Below are positions 1 to 8,618 of a stretch of DNA of 64,000 bases, piece after piece. Each line of letters starts with the position of its first letter. Position 1 is the stretch's first letter. This stretch comes from Streptomyces sp. ISL-98 (GTDB lineage Bacteria > Actinomycetota > Actinomycetes > Streptomycetales > Streptomycetaceae). Made by a program: the position numbers and the translations under genes. The stretch spans positions 62,001-126,000 of the forward strand of contig NZ_JAGGPB010000034.1 in assembly GCF_018614055.1 (NCBI RefSeq), in the 5' to 3' direction. The notes beneath the pieces were generated by a model. It did not search any database, was not told where the DNA came from, and saw only the letters and a list, made by a program, of their open reading frames with translations.

Positions 1-2856
1 CGGCAGGCCGGCGGGCGGCTGCTCACGACGGCGTACGAGGCGATGGGCGGCGTCTCGGGCGCGCTGGAGCAGCACGCCGAGCGGGCCTGGCAGGAGTGCG
101 TGGGCGGGCAGGAGGAGCGGCAGGCCGAGGCACGGCGGCTGCTCACCGGTCTGGTGCGGGTACTGCCCGGCAGCGAGACCCCGTTGCGGCGCAGACTCAC
201 CCGGGAGGAAGCGGGCCCGGATCGGTGGCGGCTGGCCGAGGCGTTCGCCCGGCGGCGGCTGCTCGTGCTCCGCGGGGACGAGGGTGAGCCGGAGACCGCC
301 GAGCTCGCGCACGAGGCGCTGACCACGGCGTGGGCGCAGCTGCGGCACCGGGTCAGGGCCGATGGGGAGTTCCTGGCGGGCCGGGCCGAGCTGGGCCACG
401 ACCTCGACCGCTGGAGACGGGGCAGCAGATCCGCGGACCTGCTGCCCGGCTTCCTCCACCTCGCGGCCATCGAACGCCGACTGGCCGGCCGCGAGCGTGA
501 ACTCACCGAGGAGGAACGGGACTTCCTGGCGCTCGCCCGGCAGCGGCACCGCAAGCGACGGGCCCGCGTCCGCGCCGCGTGGACCACGATGGCCGTGGTA
601 TTCGCGCTGATCGTGGGCCTGGGCACGTTCCTCGTCTACCAGGCGCAGGTCAGCGCGCAACGGGACGCCGAGGCCCGGTCACGCGCCCTGGCCAGCCTCT
701 CCAACGACCTGGCTCCCCAGGATCCCGGCCTGGGCGCCCTGGCCGCGATCGCCGCGTACGACGTCGCGCCGACCAATGAGGCCCGCGGCGCGCTGATGCG
801 CCGGTACGAGCTCTCCAAGGAGACGGCGTGGCTGCTGAGCGGCGCTGAGGGAATGATTCGCGCGGTGGCCACCAGCAACGATGGCGCGGTCACCCTGGTC
901 ACGACGGACACGGGGGGACGCGCGACACTCTTCGTCCGCCGGGCCGACGGCACGGTGCTGCGCGAGCAGCTCCGCCTCCCGGTCAGCGCCGTCAGCCCCA
1001 TGGTGAGCCGGGACGGCCGGCGCATCGCCTATCTGGCGTCGGAGTCGGAGTCCAACGACCTGTACTGGCACGATGTGGATTCCACGGCCGAGGACGTGCT
1101 GGGTCCCGCCCACTCGATCCCGGCCGGAGCGTTCATCCACTCGACTCAGGTCAGCGACATCACCCGGCCCCGCGTCAGCACCGCCGCCTTCTCCCCCGAC
1201 GCGAAGCGGGTGGTCTCCGTGTCGCAGGACGGACGGCTCTGGCTGTGGGACCTGCAGACGGAGGAGAACCGACGGCTGACGCGCCCGAGGGACATTGAGG
1301 GAGTGTGGTTCGGTCCGGACGAGGAGAGCCTGGTGGTCCATCGCCGGAACGAAGAGACGTTCGGGCTCTCGGTGACGGCCTTGGACCTCCGCACGGAACG
1401 GGAGCGGCCCCTCGCGGACGACGTCGAGGGGTCGCTGGACGTCGCGTATGTGGGCCTCTCGGGGGACGGCGGTGTCCTGGCCGCCTGCTCGGACGCACCC
1501 CGTGAGGACCCCGTCTACCGGGCCGTACGCGTCTCGGACGGACGTGAGTTGGCGCGCTGGGACTCCCACCCCATCGTCGCGTGCGACGAGATCGCCGTGG
1601 ACAGGACTGGAACCCGCTTCGTCAGCAAGGGCACCACCGGCGAGTGGACGATCTTCGACATGCGCCGCGGGAAGGCGGCACGGACCCTCGGGAGCACGTC
1701 CGGCAGCGTCTCAGGGATGCCCCTCCTCCACGAGGGGAGTGATCCCGTCGTGCTCGCTTGGGACAAGAGCTGGGTGGCCGCCCGGCCGATGAGCACGGGC
1801 ACCGTCCTCATCGGCCGCGAACCGGTCCTGCTCGGGGACGGCCGCACCATGGTGGCTTACTACGGTAGGGGCCGTGGCCTGGCTGTCATCGACCACAGCG
1901 AATCGGTGACCGACTGGAACGGGGAGTGGAAGATCCCCGCCCGGGCGGACCGGGATGCCGAGGTCGGCCTGCGGGAGAACCCCGAGCCCCTACAGGTCAA
2001 CCCCGCCGAAACCCTGGTGGCCGACCTGATCGCCCCGGACCGGATCGCGGTCCGGGCACTGCCCTCCCTGCGCCAGGTCACCGAGATCACCACCGCCAGG
2101 CCTCCCACGGCCGCGGACGGGAAGCCCGTCGCGCTGGAGTTGCAGTTCCTCGACGACGACGAGCTCCTGACCGTCTCCGGCAGCGTGATCGAACAGTGGA
2201 ACGTCCGGGACGGGCGACGGCTCACGAAGCCGATCGACGCCCGCGACCTCGGGCTCACCCGCCAGAAGGCCCCTCAGTTCGCCGTCCGGTCCCACTTCAA
2301 GCCGGGCCTCCTGCAGATCACCGTGTTCGGCGAACAGACCGTCCACGCCATCGACCGCCGAACGGGCAAGGAACGCAAGGACCTTGGCGTGACCTTCAAC
2401 GACGACTTCGTCGTCGCCGCGTTCACGAGCGACGGACGGTACGCGCTCGTCCTCACCACCGGCAACCTGCTGGAAGGGTGGTCCGTGCGCACCGGGGAAC
2501 GGCCAACAAGGGTGTTCGGTCCGCTCGGACCCCCCATGACGGACTACACAGAGCTGCGGTCGGTGGGCAACTCCGGGTTCTTCATCGCCAACGGGAACTA
2601 CGCACGCTACCTGTGGTTCTCCGACCTCGACCGGGTCGACTCCTACGACTTCACGGAGGATCAGAACTTCTACGCGGCCTCCAGGGACGGCAAGACACTG
2701 TTGCGCAGCCCGACAGACCGCTCGGGCATGGACGTGTTCCGGCTCGATCCCGAGCTCTGGAAACGCCACCTGTGCGAGGTCCTCGGCCGCGACCTCACCG
2801 CGGACGAGCGCCGCACCCTCCCCTCGGGCATACCCGATCGCATCTGCCCGACCTGA
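1..2856 (+). CDS. nSTAND-type ATPase with WD40-like beta-propeller, C-terminal part
   Basis: The frame is open from base 1, so the gene begins upstream of the window and only its last 951 codons are visible. The N-terminal 180 residues resemble the helical linker that follows the NTPase in Streptomyces nSTAND proteins (ELAHEALTTAWAQLR). A single transmembrane helix follows near residues 195-215 (VVFALIVGLGTFLVY), then about 700 residues of degenerate WD40-like blades (for example FSPDAKRVVSVSQDGRLWLW). This architecture suggests a membrane-anchored signalling or conflict-type STAND protein; the specific partner cannot be read from sequence. The P-loop lies outside the window. No partner gene follows directly; the next sequence is gene debris. 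Confidence 0.85.
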   Translation, partial: RQAGGRLLTTAYEAMGGVSGALEQHAERAWQECVGGQEERQAEARRLLTGLVRVLPGSETPLRRRLTREEAGPDRWRLAEAFARRRLLVLRGDEGEPETAELAHEALTTAWAQLRHRVRADGEFLAGRAELGHDLDRWRRGSRSADLLPGFLHLAAIERRLAGRERELTEEERDFLALARQRHRKRRARVRAAWTTMAVVFALIVGLGTFLVYQAQVSAQRDAEARSRALASLSNDLAPQDPGLGALAAIAAYDVAPTNEARGALMRRYELSKETAWLLSGAEGMIRAVATSNDGAVTLVTTDTGGRATLFVRRADGTVLREQLRLPVSAVSPMVSRDGRRIAYLASESESNDLYWHDVDSTAEDVLGPAHSIPAGAFIHSTQVSDITRPRVSTAAFSPDAKRVVSVSQDGRLWLWDLQTEENRRLTRPRDIEGVWFGPDEESLVVHRRNEETFGLSVTALDLRTERERPLADDVEGSLDVAYVGLSGDGGVLAACSDAPREDPVYRAVRVSDGRELARWDSHPIVACDEIAVDRTGTRFVSKGTTGEWTIFDMRRGKAARTLGSTSGSVSGMPLLHEGSDPVVLAWDKSWVAARPMSTGTVLIGREPVLLGDGRTMVAYYGRGRGLAVIDHSESVTDWNGEWKIPARADRDAEVGLRENPEPLQVNPAETLVADLIAPDRIAVRALPSLRQVTEITTARPPTAADGKPVALELQFLDDDELLTVSGSVIEQWNVRDGRRLTKPIDARDLGLTRQKAPQFAVRSHFKPGLLQITVFGEQTVHAIDRRTGKERKDLGVTFNDDFVVAAFTSDGRYALVLTTGNLLEGWSVRTGERPTRVFGPLGPPMTDYTELRSVGNSGFFIANGNYARYLWFSDLDRVDSYDFTEDQNFYAASRDGKTLLRSPTDRSGMDVFRLDPELWKRHLCEVLGRDLTADERRTLPSGIPDRICPT

Positions 2857-2895
2857 CGACGGGGCGCGCGGGCACCGAGGACCGCCCGCTCGGCG

Positions 2896-3246
2896 CTATT
2901 TGGTGCCCACCGTCCGCAACACAGCCAGCACAAACGTCCGTGCCACCTCCACGATCTCCGGCAGCGTGACCCGCTCCCGGGCACTGTGGCCGTGGCGGAT
3001 GTCGCCGGGGCCGTACTGGAGGGTCGGGGTGCCCGCCGCCGCGTACAGCCGCAGGTCACTGCCGTACGGCGCGCCGCGCTCGCGCACGCCCCCGTTCGCG
3101 GCCGCGTGCGCCTCCCGTACGGTGTCCCGGAGCGGATGCCCGGCCGGCATGCGGCCGCTGGCGAACTGGCCGCCCGGCCACGTCACCGTCACCGGGTGCG
3201 CACGCAGCCACGGCACACTACGAGGGGAAGCGCAGACCTGCCGCAA
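2896..3246 (-). pseudogene. M20-family metallopeptidase, 3' remnant
   Basis: About 115 codons match the C-terminus of M20/ArgE/DapE-type deacylases: a GAPYGSDLRLY block followed by PTLQYGPGD and a histidine-containing SARERV segment, where the last metal-binding region and the substrate loop lie. Full-length members run to about 400 residues, so the catalytic N-terminal half is missing. Upstream on the minus strand the sequence falls into non-coding material next to another broken gene. Read as a relic of deletion, not an expressed enzyme. Confidence 0.75.
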
Positions 3247-3452
3247 TGGCTCGCCGCCCGGACCACAGCCAGAGGCTCAACAACCCAGCTCAGCCAGTCC
3301 CTGTGGAAGAGCTACACCCTACTCAGCTTGCGGTGTGCGTCGTGGGCCTCACGCCGAACGCTTCGGGGCGGGCTCTGCCAGAAGCCTCGTTCCGCGAAGT
3401 GTGACCTTCCGCGGAACGAGGCCCGGCCATTCAGGAGCCGCTGGTGACGCGG

Positions 3453-4015
3453 CTACTTGCGGCAGACCCAGGCCTCGTTGCCCGGTTGGCTGGTCTGCTG
3501 CCAACGGTTTGGTGCTGCTCGAGAAGCCGAACGTGATGGCCCGTCGGCGCAGCGTCACGCTGGAGATGCCGGTGGACTGCCAGGTGTGGCCGTAGGTGCC
3601 GAAGGCCTGGATGTTCCAGCAGCCGCCGTGGGCCCTGGGCCGGAAGGATACGGTCGCCCGGCCTGTGTAACCCTGCATGTCCCAGTCGGGGATCCGCGGG
3701 CCCTCGTTGAAGATGAACGCCACGCCCTTCTTTCCGGCTTTCTGCGCCTGCCGGATCGTCTCCGTGGAAGAGCCCCTCTTCCACCGGTAGGTCAGCTTGT
3801 AGTTGATGAGCGAGACGTTCCTCGTGAAGGTGATCTCGAAGCCGTCGGGCTTGTTGACGTGGCGGGGAATCCCGAGCCACTTCCAGCCAGCCGTGGCGAT
3901 GTAGTAGTCCTTGTGGCGTGCGTGGTAGATGCGCGGCTGCGCGAGCGCGATCTCCTGGCTCGGCTCGCCGAGGGTGGTGATCGACTCTGGGTGCAGATCC
4001 GATGAGGGTGCTGTC
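3453..4015 (-). pseudogene. Unknown secreted-type protein, 5'-truncated and frameshifted
   Basis: One minus-strand frame reads without a start codon from about 4015, at the end of the neighbouring transposase, to about 3515, giving a beta-rich, aromatic peptide (KDYYIATAGWKWLGIPRH, IPDWDMQGYTGRATVSFRPR, CWNIQAFGTYGHTW). Near 3512 one extra base shifts the frame. After the shift the other frame gives WQQTSQPGNEAWVCRK and a TAG at 3453-3455, which reads as the natural C-terminus. The 5' end, with any signal peptide, is lost at the IS junction. I do not recognise a named family; the composition resembles small secreted Streptomyces proteins. Confidence 0.6.
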
Positions 4016-4017
4016 GA

Positions 4018-5564
4018 TCAGGCGGTGAGTATGAGCCGGTCGCGGTAGCGCGCCTGGTGGTTGCGGATGAACTCCTGCTGCTCGTGCCAGGCCCCGTAGG
4101 CTTCGAAGTCGCCGTTGGCGCGGACGGCGCGCAGCTTGAGCACGGCTTCAGCGCCGGAGAGGCCCCAGCGGGCGCCGGTGATGTCCAGGCGGTCTTTGAC
4201 CAAGTGGCGGGATGCTCCCTCGATGATGCCGGTGGCGATCGGCCAGCCGCGTTCCAGGGCGGTGTCGTAGCGCAGGTGTTCGGCCTTGCTGGTCAGGTAG
4301 TTCACGGCCTCGTCGATGCCCTTGCGTTTGGCGCCGCGCAGTCTGGCGGCGCGGGCGGCCGCCTCGAGCGCGGCAGCGGTCTGCTGCACGCCACCGGCCA
4401 GGAGGGCGCGGGCGTGGCGGGCGACCCAGGTCTCGGCGGAGGCGTCGCCGGTGTCGTGCAGGCACCAGGCCGCTCGCCACAGATATTCGAGCACGTGGAT
4501 CAGGTCGACGATGATGTGGATGTCCGCGCCGCGCTGCTCTGCTTCGGCCTTGATGAGGTCGATCTGATGGCGGGCCCCGTCGACAAGGACGACCCAGGGA
4601 CGGCGGTGCCCGGGGTCGCGGTGCTCGGCCTGGTCGAACACGGCGGCCACCACCTCGGCGGCGGTGTCGTTCACCGAGCCGTACAACCACTTCGACCTGG
4701 CCTTCGGGCCGGGGCGGCGCTCGGGGGGCACGGCATGGGCGGCGTCATGCCGGTCGGGGTCGGCGATGACGTCGTCCACCGTGCGCGGCGCGGGCTCGGC
4801 GTCGTAGACGGCTCCCAGGGTGGCCATCCGCTTCCTGCCGTGTTTCTCCCCGGAGGCCAGCCGGGTCTTCATTGCGTTTCCGCCCTTGGCCGCGGCGGCC
4901 TTGGCGGTGTCCGCGCGCAGCGCTTCGGGCCTTATCACGACGCCCTAGCCGTCCACCGACAAGATCAGCGGCGTGGCGTCGGTGCAGGGGCCGGCACGAG
5001 GGCGTCGTAGAAGGTGTCGATGTCCGCCGCGGCGTCGACGGCGAGCTCCTGGACCTGCCGATGCCCGACTCCGGCGCCGGTGACGGCGTTGATCCGCTCA
5101 CAGGCGTCGGCGAAGCTGCCGCGGGAGGACTCGATCGCGGCGAGCTTGGCCAGCCCGTGCGAGTGCATCCCGTCCGGCAGGCTCAGCACCGCATCGGCCG
5201 GGTGCAGGTCCGCCACGCCGGTGCCGCGGTAGGCGATCCGGGTCACGGTGACCTTGCCGAACACCGTGGCCAGGGTCCGGCGCCGGCCCCGCTCGATCCG
5301 GGTGCGCTCGACGCTGGCGGCGTCCACGGCCTCCTCAAGACGCACCTCGTCCCTGGCCCGCAGCGTCAGGTGGTCCTGAAAAAGCTGCCGGGTGACCTCG
5401 CGCATCTGCGTCCCCAGCAGGTCCTCCAACTGTGAGTGCGTCAACTCCGCCGCCTCAGGGGCCGCCAACTCCGCGGTCACCGCAGCGAACAGACCCGCCG
5501 AGGCGGCGAAGGCATCCTCACATGCCGCCAGCGCACCGCCGGCCGACTCCACCACGCTCACCAC
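4018..5564 (-). pseudogene. ISKra4-family transposase, frameshifted with an in-frame stop
   Basis: The N-terminal 195 codons (5564 to about 4985, GTG start) and the C-terminal 306 codons (4938 to 4018) are two parts of one transposase. The C-terminal part shows the catalytic-core neighbourhood (WVVLVDGARHQIDLIKAE, DLIHVLEYLW) and the conserved end GIIEGASRHLVKDRLDITGA. Near 4970-4985 a missing base ends the first frame in TGA. The correct frame then reads CTDATPLILSVDG, stop, GVVIRPEAL, with TAG at 4945-4947 where the family normally has a lysine codon (DGKG). Two independent lesions make activity very unlikely. Confidence 0.85.
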
Positions 5565-6196
5565 CCCTGCCCCCTACCGTCGACCTTGAACAGCCCGAAC
5601 GACGGCTCGGCCAGGATCCCGCGCTCCACCAGCCGCTTCAGCTTTGAGCGCATCCCCTCGACATGCCGCGGCTCGGTCCCCAGACCCAGGTGCCGGCACA
5701 CTTCCTTGCAGCGCATCGCCGCCTCCGAGGTCGCGAACAACCCGATGATCGCCCGATACTCCGGCGACATCGCCGTCACATCCAACTCCGCCTCGGCCTT
5801 CACCAGCGCCGCGGCGACCCCGCCGCCGGCATCCCCGCCCGCGCCGTCCGCGCCCGGCACCGGCGAAGACGGCGCGGCCAGTACTGCCTCCACCGTCTCC
5901 CGCGTGATCTGCGACCGCGACAGTCGCTCCTCGGCCCGCGACAACTCCTCGGACAGACCGGCGAAAACGTCGAGGTCGACACCGAGCTCGCCAAGCTCGA
6001 CCCGGCCGGCTACCGGCCGCTGCGGACACGGCGGCCGGAGCGCACGTAGGGGAGCGGCGGGAAATTCCCGGAGAGCGTCGGGAAGGTCGGTGATGCCGCG
6101 CTGGAGCTGCCAGCTGCGGGCCCGGCGCAAGACGGCTCGGAAGTCGGAGATAGACAGATTAGTTGATCTTGAAATGCAGGTGCCGCGCCGCCGCAT
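5558..6196 (-). CDS. ISKra4 accessory protein with C-terminal HTH
   Basis: An ORF of up to 212 codons whose 3' end overlaps the transposase start by 7 bp, implying translational coupling. The C-terminal 80 residues form a winged-helix-like block (MSPEYRAIIGLFATSEAAMR, CKEVCRHLGLGTEPRHVEGM, RGILAEPSFGLF) that is typical of the first gene of these elements. The upstream half is low in recognisable motifs and the true start may lie nearer the segment FAGLSEELSRAEERL. Function is inferred as DNA binding in transposition; with the transposase broken it is probably a relic. Confidence 0.6.
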   Translation of the reverse strand: MRRRGTCISRSTNLSISDFRAVLRRARSWQLQRGITDLPDALREFPAAPLRALRPPCPQRPVAGRVELGELGVDLDVFAGLSEELSRAEERLSRSQITRETVEAVLAAPSSPVPGADGAGGDAGGGVAAALVKAEAELDVTAMSPEYRAIIGLFATSEAAMRCKEVCRHLGLGTEPRHVEGMRSKLKRLVERGILAEPSFGLFKVDGRGQGW

Positions 6197-6301
6197 TTGG
6201 CGCCCCCTTCTTCGCTGGTTGCGGGGAGTCAGCTGTCTTGTGGGTACCCGAGGGAACAGGAGAGGAAGCCGCCGGGAAGGCAGCGGCGCATAGTGTGGGC
6301 C

Positions 6302-7306
6302 ATGTCTGCACGCCGCTCGAAAAGTTCGAAGAACAGGCTGCTATTGGTGATGCCTTATCACCAACTCGCCAGGAAGGCTGCCGAGGCGGGCTTTCGCGTC
6401 TGGTCTCTGTGGGACCCCCAGATACCTGAGGCCGACTTCCTGTCGCAGGTCGCGGATGCTTCTGAGGAACTGCTGCACACCAGTTTCGCGGACGAGGCGA
6501 GACTGCGACAGCTGGTGACCCAGATCTCACATCAGCACAACCTCGGGACCGTGCTGCACTGTGGCAGCGGGCCATCCGTGCTGCCGGTCGTCGAGGAAGC
6601 GTGGCATCTTGGGCTGTCTCCGAATCCGCCCGAGGCGCTCAGGCGGCTCCGGAAAGCCGATGAGCCATCAGTGGAGGCACCTCGGCTGACTGTGCAGACG
6701 CTTACTGTGGGCGGCTGCCACCATGTCGTGGGCATGGCTACTCAGCGCACCAGTGGTCCACCGGACTTCGCGGTGACTGGGTATCTATTCCCCGCGCTGC
6801 TGTCGAACCTGGAGCGGGAGACGGTCGAACAGTTGGTCTGCGGGTTGCTGCGGGCGAGCGGCTACCGCTTCGGGCCGGCTCACACCGAGGTGGCGCTCAC
6901 CGCTGACGGGCCGCGGGTGGTGTGCTGCCAGCCTCGGCTGAGCCCCGATCGCATCCCGCTGCTGATCCAGGTCGCGAGCGGGTTCGACTGTGAGGCAGCG
7001 CTCTTCGACGCGCTCCTTGGTGAAGCTCCGCGGTTGCGGCCCGCGCACCAGTACGCCGAGATCGGTTTCTTCCCGCTGTCTGAAGGTCGGCTGCTGACCT
7101 ATGCGGGGACGGAGGACATCGCCGTCACCCCCTGGGTGCGCGGTGCGCGCTTCCCGTACACCGTCCACGACTGGATCCCGCCCGCCACAGATCCCCGCTC
7201 GCGGCGCGCTTACGTGGTGGTGGAAGGCGACTCGCCGGAAATCACGAGGGAGCGGGTCCGCCAGGCGTGGGCCGACCTCGTCACCGACATCCGTTCGGAG
7301 GGATGA
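6302..7306 (+). CDS. ATP-grasp-like protein
   Basis: A 334-residue protein. I take the ATG at 6302 (MSARRSKSSKNRLLLVMPY), not the longer frame from 6197, because the upstream 35 codons look like non-coding sequence. The N-terminus has a Rossmann-like pre-ATP-grasp segment (RLLLVMPYHQLARKAAEAGF), and the 220-270 region matches the metal/ATP-binding end of ATP-grasp ligases (GPAHTEVALTADGPRVV, then a proline-arginine-leucine block). The usual E-x-N-x-R is replaced by CCQPRLSPDRIP, so the acidic and asparagine metal ligands appear lost and catalysis is uncertain. It lies six bases upstream of the LuxR-type gene and probably shares its transcript. Confidence 0.7.
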   Translation: MSARRSKSSKNRLLLVMPYHQLARKAAEAGFRVWSLWDPQIPEADFLSQVADASEELLHTSFADEARLRQLVTQISHQHNLGTVLHCGSGPSVLPVVEEAWHLGLSPNPPEALRRLRKADEPSVEAPRLTVQTLTVGGCHHVVGMATQRTSGPPDFAVTGYLFPALLSNLERETVEQLVCGLLRASGYRFGPAHTEVALTADGPRVVCCQPRLSPDRIPLLIQVASGFDCEAALFDALLGEAPRLRPAHQYAEIGFFPLSEGRLLTYAGTEDIAVTPWVRGARFPYTVHDWIPPATDPRSRRAYVVVEGDSPEITRERVRQAWADLVTDIRSEG

Positions 7307-7312
7307 ACGGCC

Positions 7313-8329
7313 ATGAACAGCGGAAGTAACTCCCTGAATGTCCTCGGCATGGACGCAGCGTGCGAAGCCGTCTACCGGCGGCTCCTGGCGCTTCCCGGGG
7401 AGGGCCAGCAAGAGCTGGCCGACAGCCTGGGGCTGTCTGACCGGGCGCTGAGCGTGGCCCTGGGGCGCCTGCGGACACTGGGATTCGTACGCCCGGCTGC
7501 CGAGCCCCCGCATCAGCTGCATGCCGTCAGCCCACACCTGGGCATGGAAATCCTTCTCTCCCGGCAGGAGGCTGAGCTGGGCGCGCGTCAGCAGCGGCTA
7601 CGGGAGGGTCGGGCTGCGGCAGCACGGCTGCTCGGTGAGTTTCCGCCACCCGGGGGCAGCGTGCCGCAGGGCGGTGTGGAATTCCTCGACGGGCTCGACA
7701 GCATCCGGGATTTCCTGGAGATCCTCAACTCCGAGGTCGGTGAGGAGATGCTGGCCTTCGCACCCGGAGGCGCGCAGACCGGCGCGAACATGCGCGCTTC
7801 TCGTCCGCTGAACCGACGGCTCCTCGAGCGCGGGGTACGGATGCGCACCGTCTATCTCGAAAGTCTGCGACGCGACCGTGCCAGCGTGGCCCACGCCGAG
7901 TGGCTCACCCTGCACGGCGGAGAAGTACGGACCACGTCGGCCCTCCCCAACCGCATGATCATCTGCGACCGGAGAGTGGCCCTCGTCGCGGTGGACAGCG
8001 AACACACCGGAGCGGGTGCCGTCGTCCTGCGGACCCGCGGGTTGGTCGAGACGCTGTGCGCGCTCTTCGACGAAACCTGGCGGCGAGCCGACCCCCTCGG
8101 AACACCACAGCGCAGGGACACCACGGGGTTCACGCCGCAGCAGGCGGAGGCGTTGCGGCTGCTCTCCCAGGGCCACACCGACCAGGCTGTCGGCAAGCGG
8201 CTCGGCGTCTCGCCGCGTACGGCCCGGCGCACCGCCGCCGAGGTCATGGCCCGGCTGGACGCGCGCAGCCGCTTCCAGGCCGGGGTCCTTGCCGCGCAGC
8301 GAGGACATCTGCCCCGGCCCTACGCCTGA
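7313..8329 (+). CDS. TrmB-like/LuxR-type transcriptional regulator
   Basis: A 338-aa regulator. Residues about 15-65 form an N-terminal winged helix (QELADSLGLSDRALSVALGR) of the TrmB/helix-turn-helix type. The middle carries a PLD-like sensor region (ILNSEVGEEMLAFAPGGAQT) often seen in such proteins. Residues about 265-325 are a LuxR-type HTH (GFTPQQAEALRLLSQGHTDQ, VGKRLGVSPRTARR). It starts 6 bp after the ATP-grasp-like gene, and its 3' end overlaps the convergent small zinc-ribbon gene by 10 bp. Likely a pathway-specific regulator for the surrounding locus, by position only. Confidence 0.85.
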   Translation: MNSGSNSLNVLGMDAACEAVYRRLLALPGEGQQELADSLGLSDRALSVALGRLRTLGFVRPAAEPPHQLHAVSPHLGMEILLSRQEAELGARQQRLREGRAAAARLLGEFPPPGGSVPQGGVEFLDGLDSIRDFLEILNSEVGEEMLAFAPGGAQTGANMRASRPLNRRLLERGVRMRTVYLESLRRDRASVAHAEWLTLHGGEVRTTSALPNRMIICDRRVALVAVDSEHTGAGAVVLRTRGLVETLCALFDETWRRADPLGTPQRRDTTGFTPQQAEALRLLSQGHTDQAVGKRLGVSPRTARRTAAEVMARLDARSRFQAGVLAAQRGHLPRPYA

Positions 8330-8562
8330 GCACGGCGTCCACGAGCGACGATCTGGGCCCCCGCGCCGGTCACGACGCGGACCTGGAGGGCACCGCAGGA
8401 GCAGCGCAGCCAGACCGTGGTGCCGACCGAGGTGCGGTGCCGGGAAAGGACCTGGAAGTCCTCATGGCCATCGGCTCCGCAGTAGGTGCACAGCGGCTTC
8501 TTCGGCGGCTGAGAAGTCTGTGGAGTCGGGACGGCCGTGGAGCCGGTGAGGATCTGCGTCAT
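8320..8562 (-). CDS. Small CxxC/CxC protein, zinc-ribbon-like
   Basis: An 80-residue protein starting at the ATG at 8560-8562, preceded by a clear AGGAG. It contains CTYCGADGH near the middle and LRCSCGAL later, a four-cysteine pattern that fits a zinc ribbon, and ends in an Arg-rich tail. It lies 56 bp downstream of the MFS exporter in the same direction, so it is probably co-transcribed with it. No function is known to me. The 3' end overlaps the LuxR-type gene on the other strand. Confidence 0.65.
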   Translation of the reverse strand: MTQILTGSTAVPTPQTSQPPKKPLCTYCGADGHEDFQVLSRHRTSVGTTVWLRCSCGALQVRVVTGAGAQIVARGRRAQA

Positions 8563-8618
8563 GGCGGAACTCTCCTGTGGCTTCGGGGACGGTGCGTCGG
8601 TACGTGCGTCGGTACGTA

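Larger units (their letters stand above)
4018..6196 (-). mobile_element. ISKra4-family insertion sequence, degraded
   Basis: The segment carries the two-gene layout of actinobacterial ISKra4-like elements: a small HTH-containing accessory ORF that overlaps the transposase start, then a transposase of about 510 codons. The transposase is broken twice. I looked for terminal inverted repeats beside 4000-4030 and 6130-6200 and did not find a convincing pair, so the outer limits given are those of the genes only. The element abuts the truncated secreted-type gene on its left, consistent with insertion or deletion at that junction. Confidence 0.65.

Noticed and set aside
4000-6200. Terminal inverted repeats of the ISKra4-type element
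   Set aside because: I compared both flanks by eye and found only short, unconvincing matches such as GATC-containing stretches.
6197-6301. Longer start for the ATP-grasp-like protein
   Set aside because: The added 35 residues are low in coding character, and the ATG at 6302 begins where the Rossmann-like segment starts.
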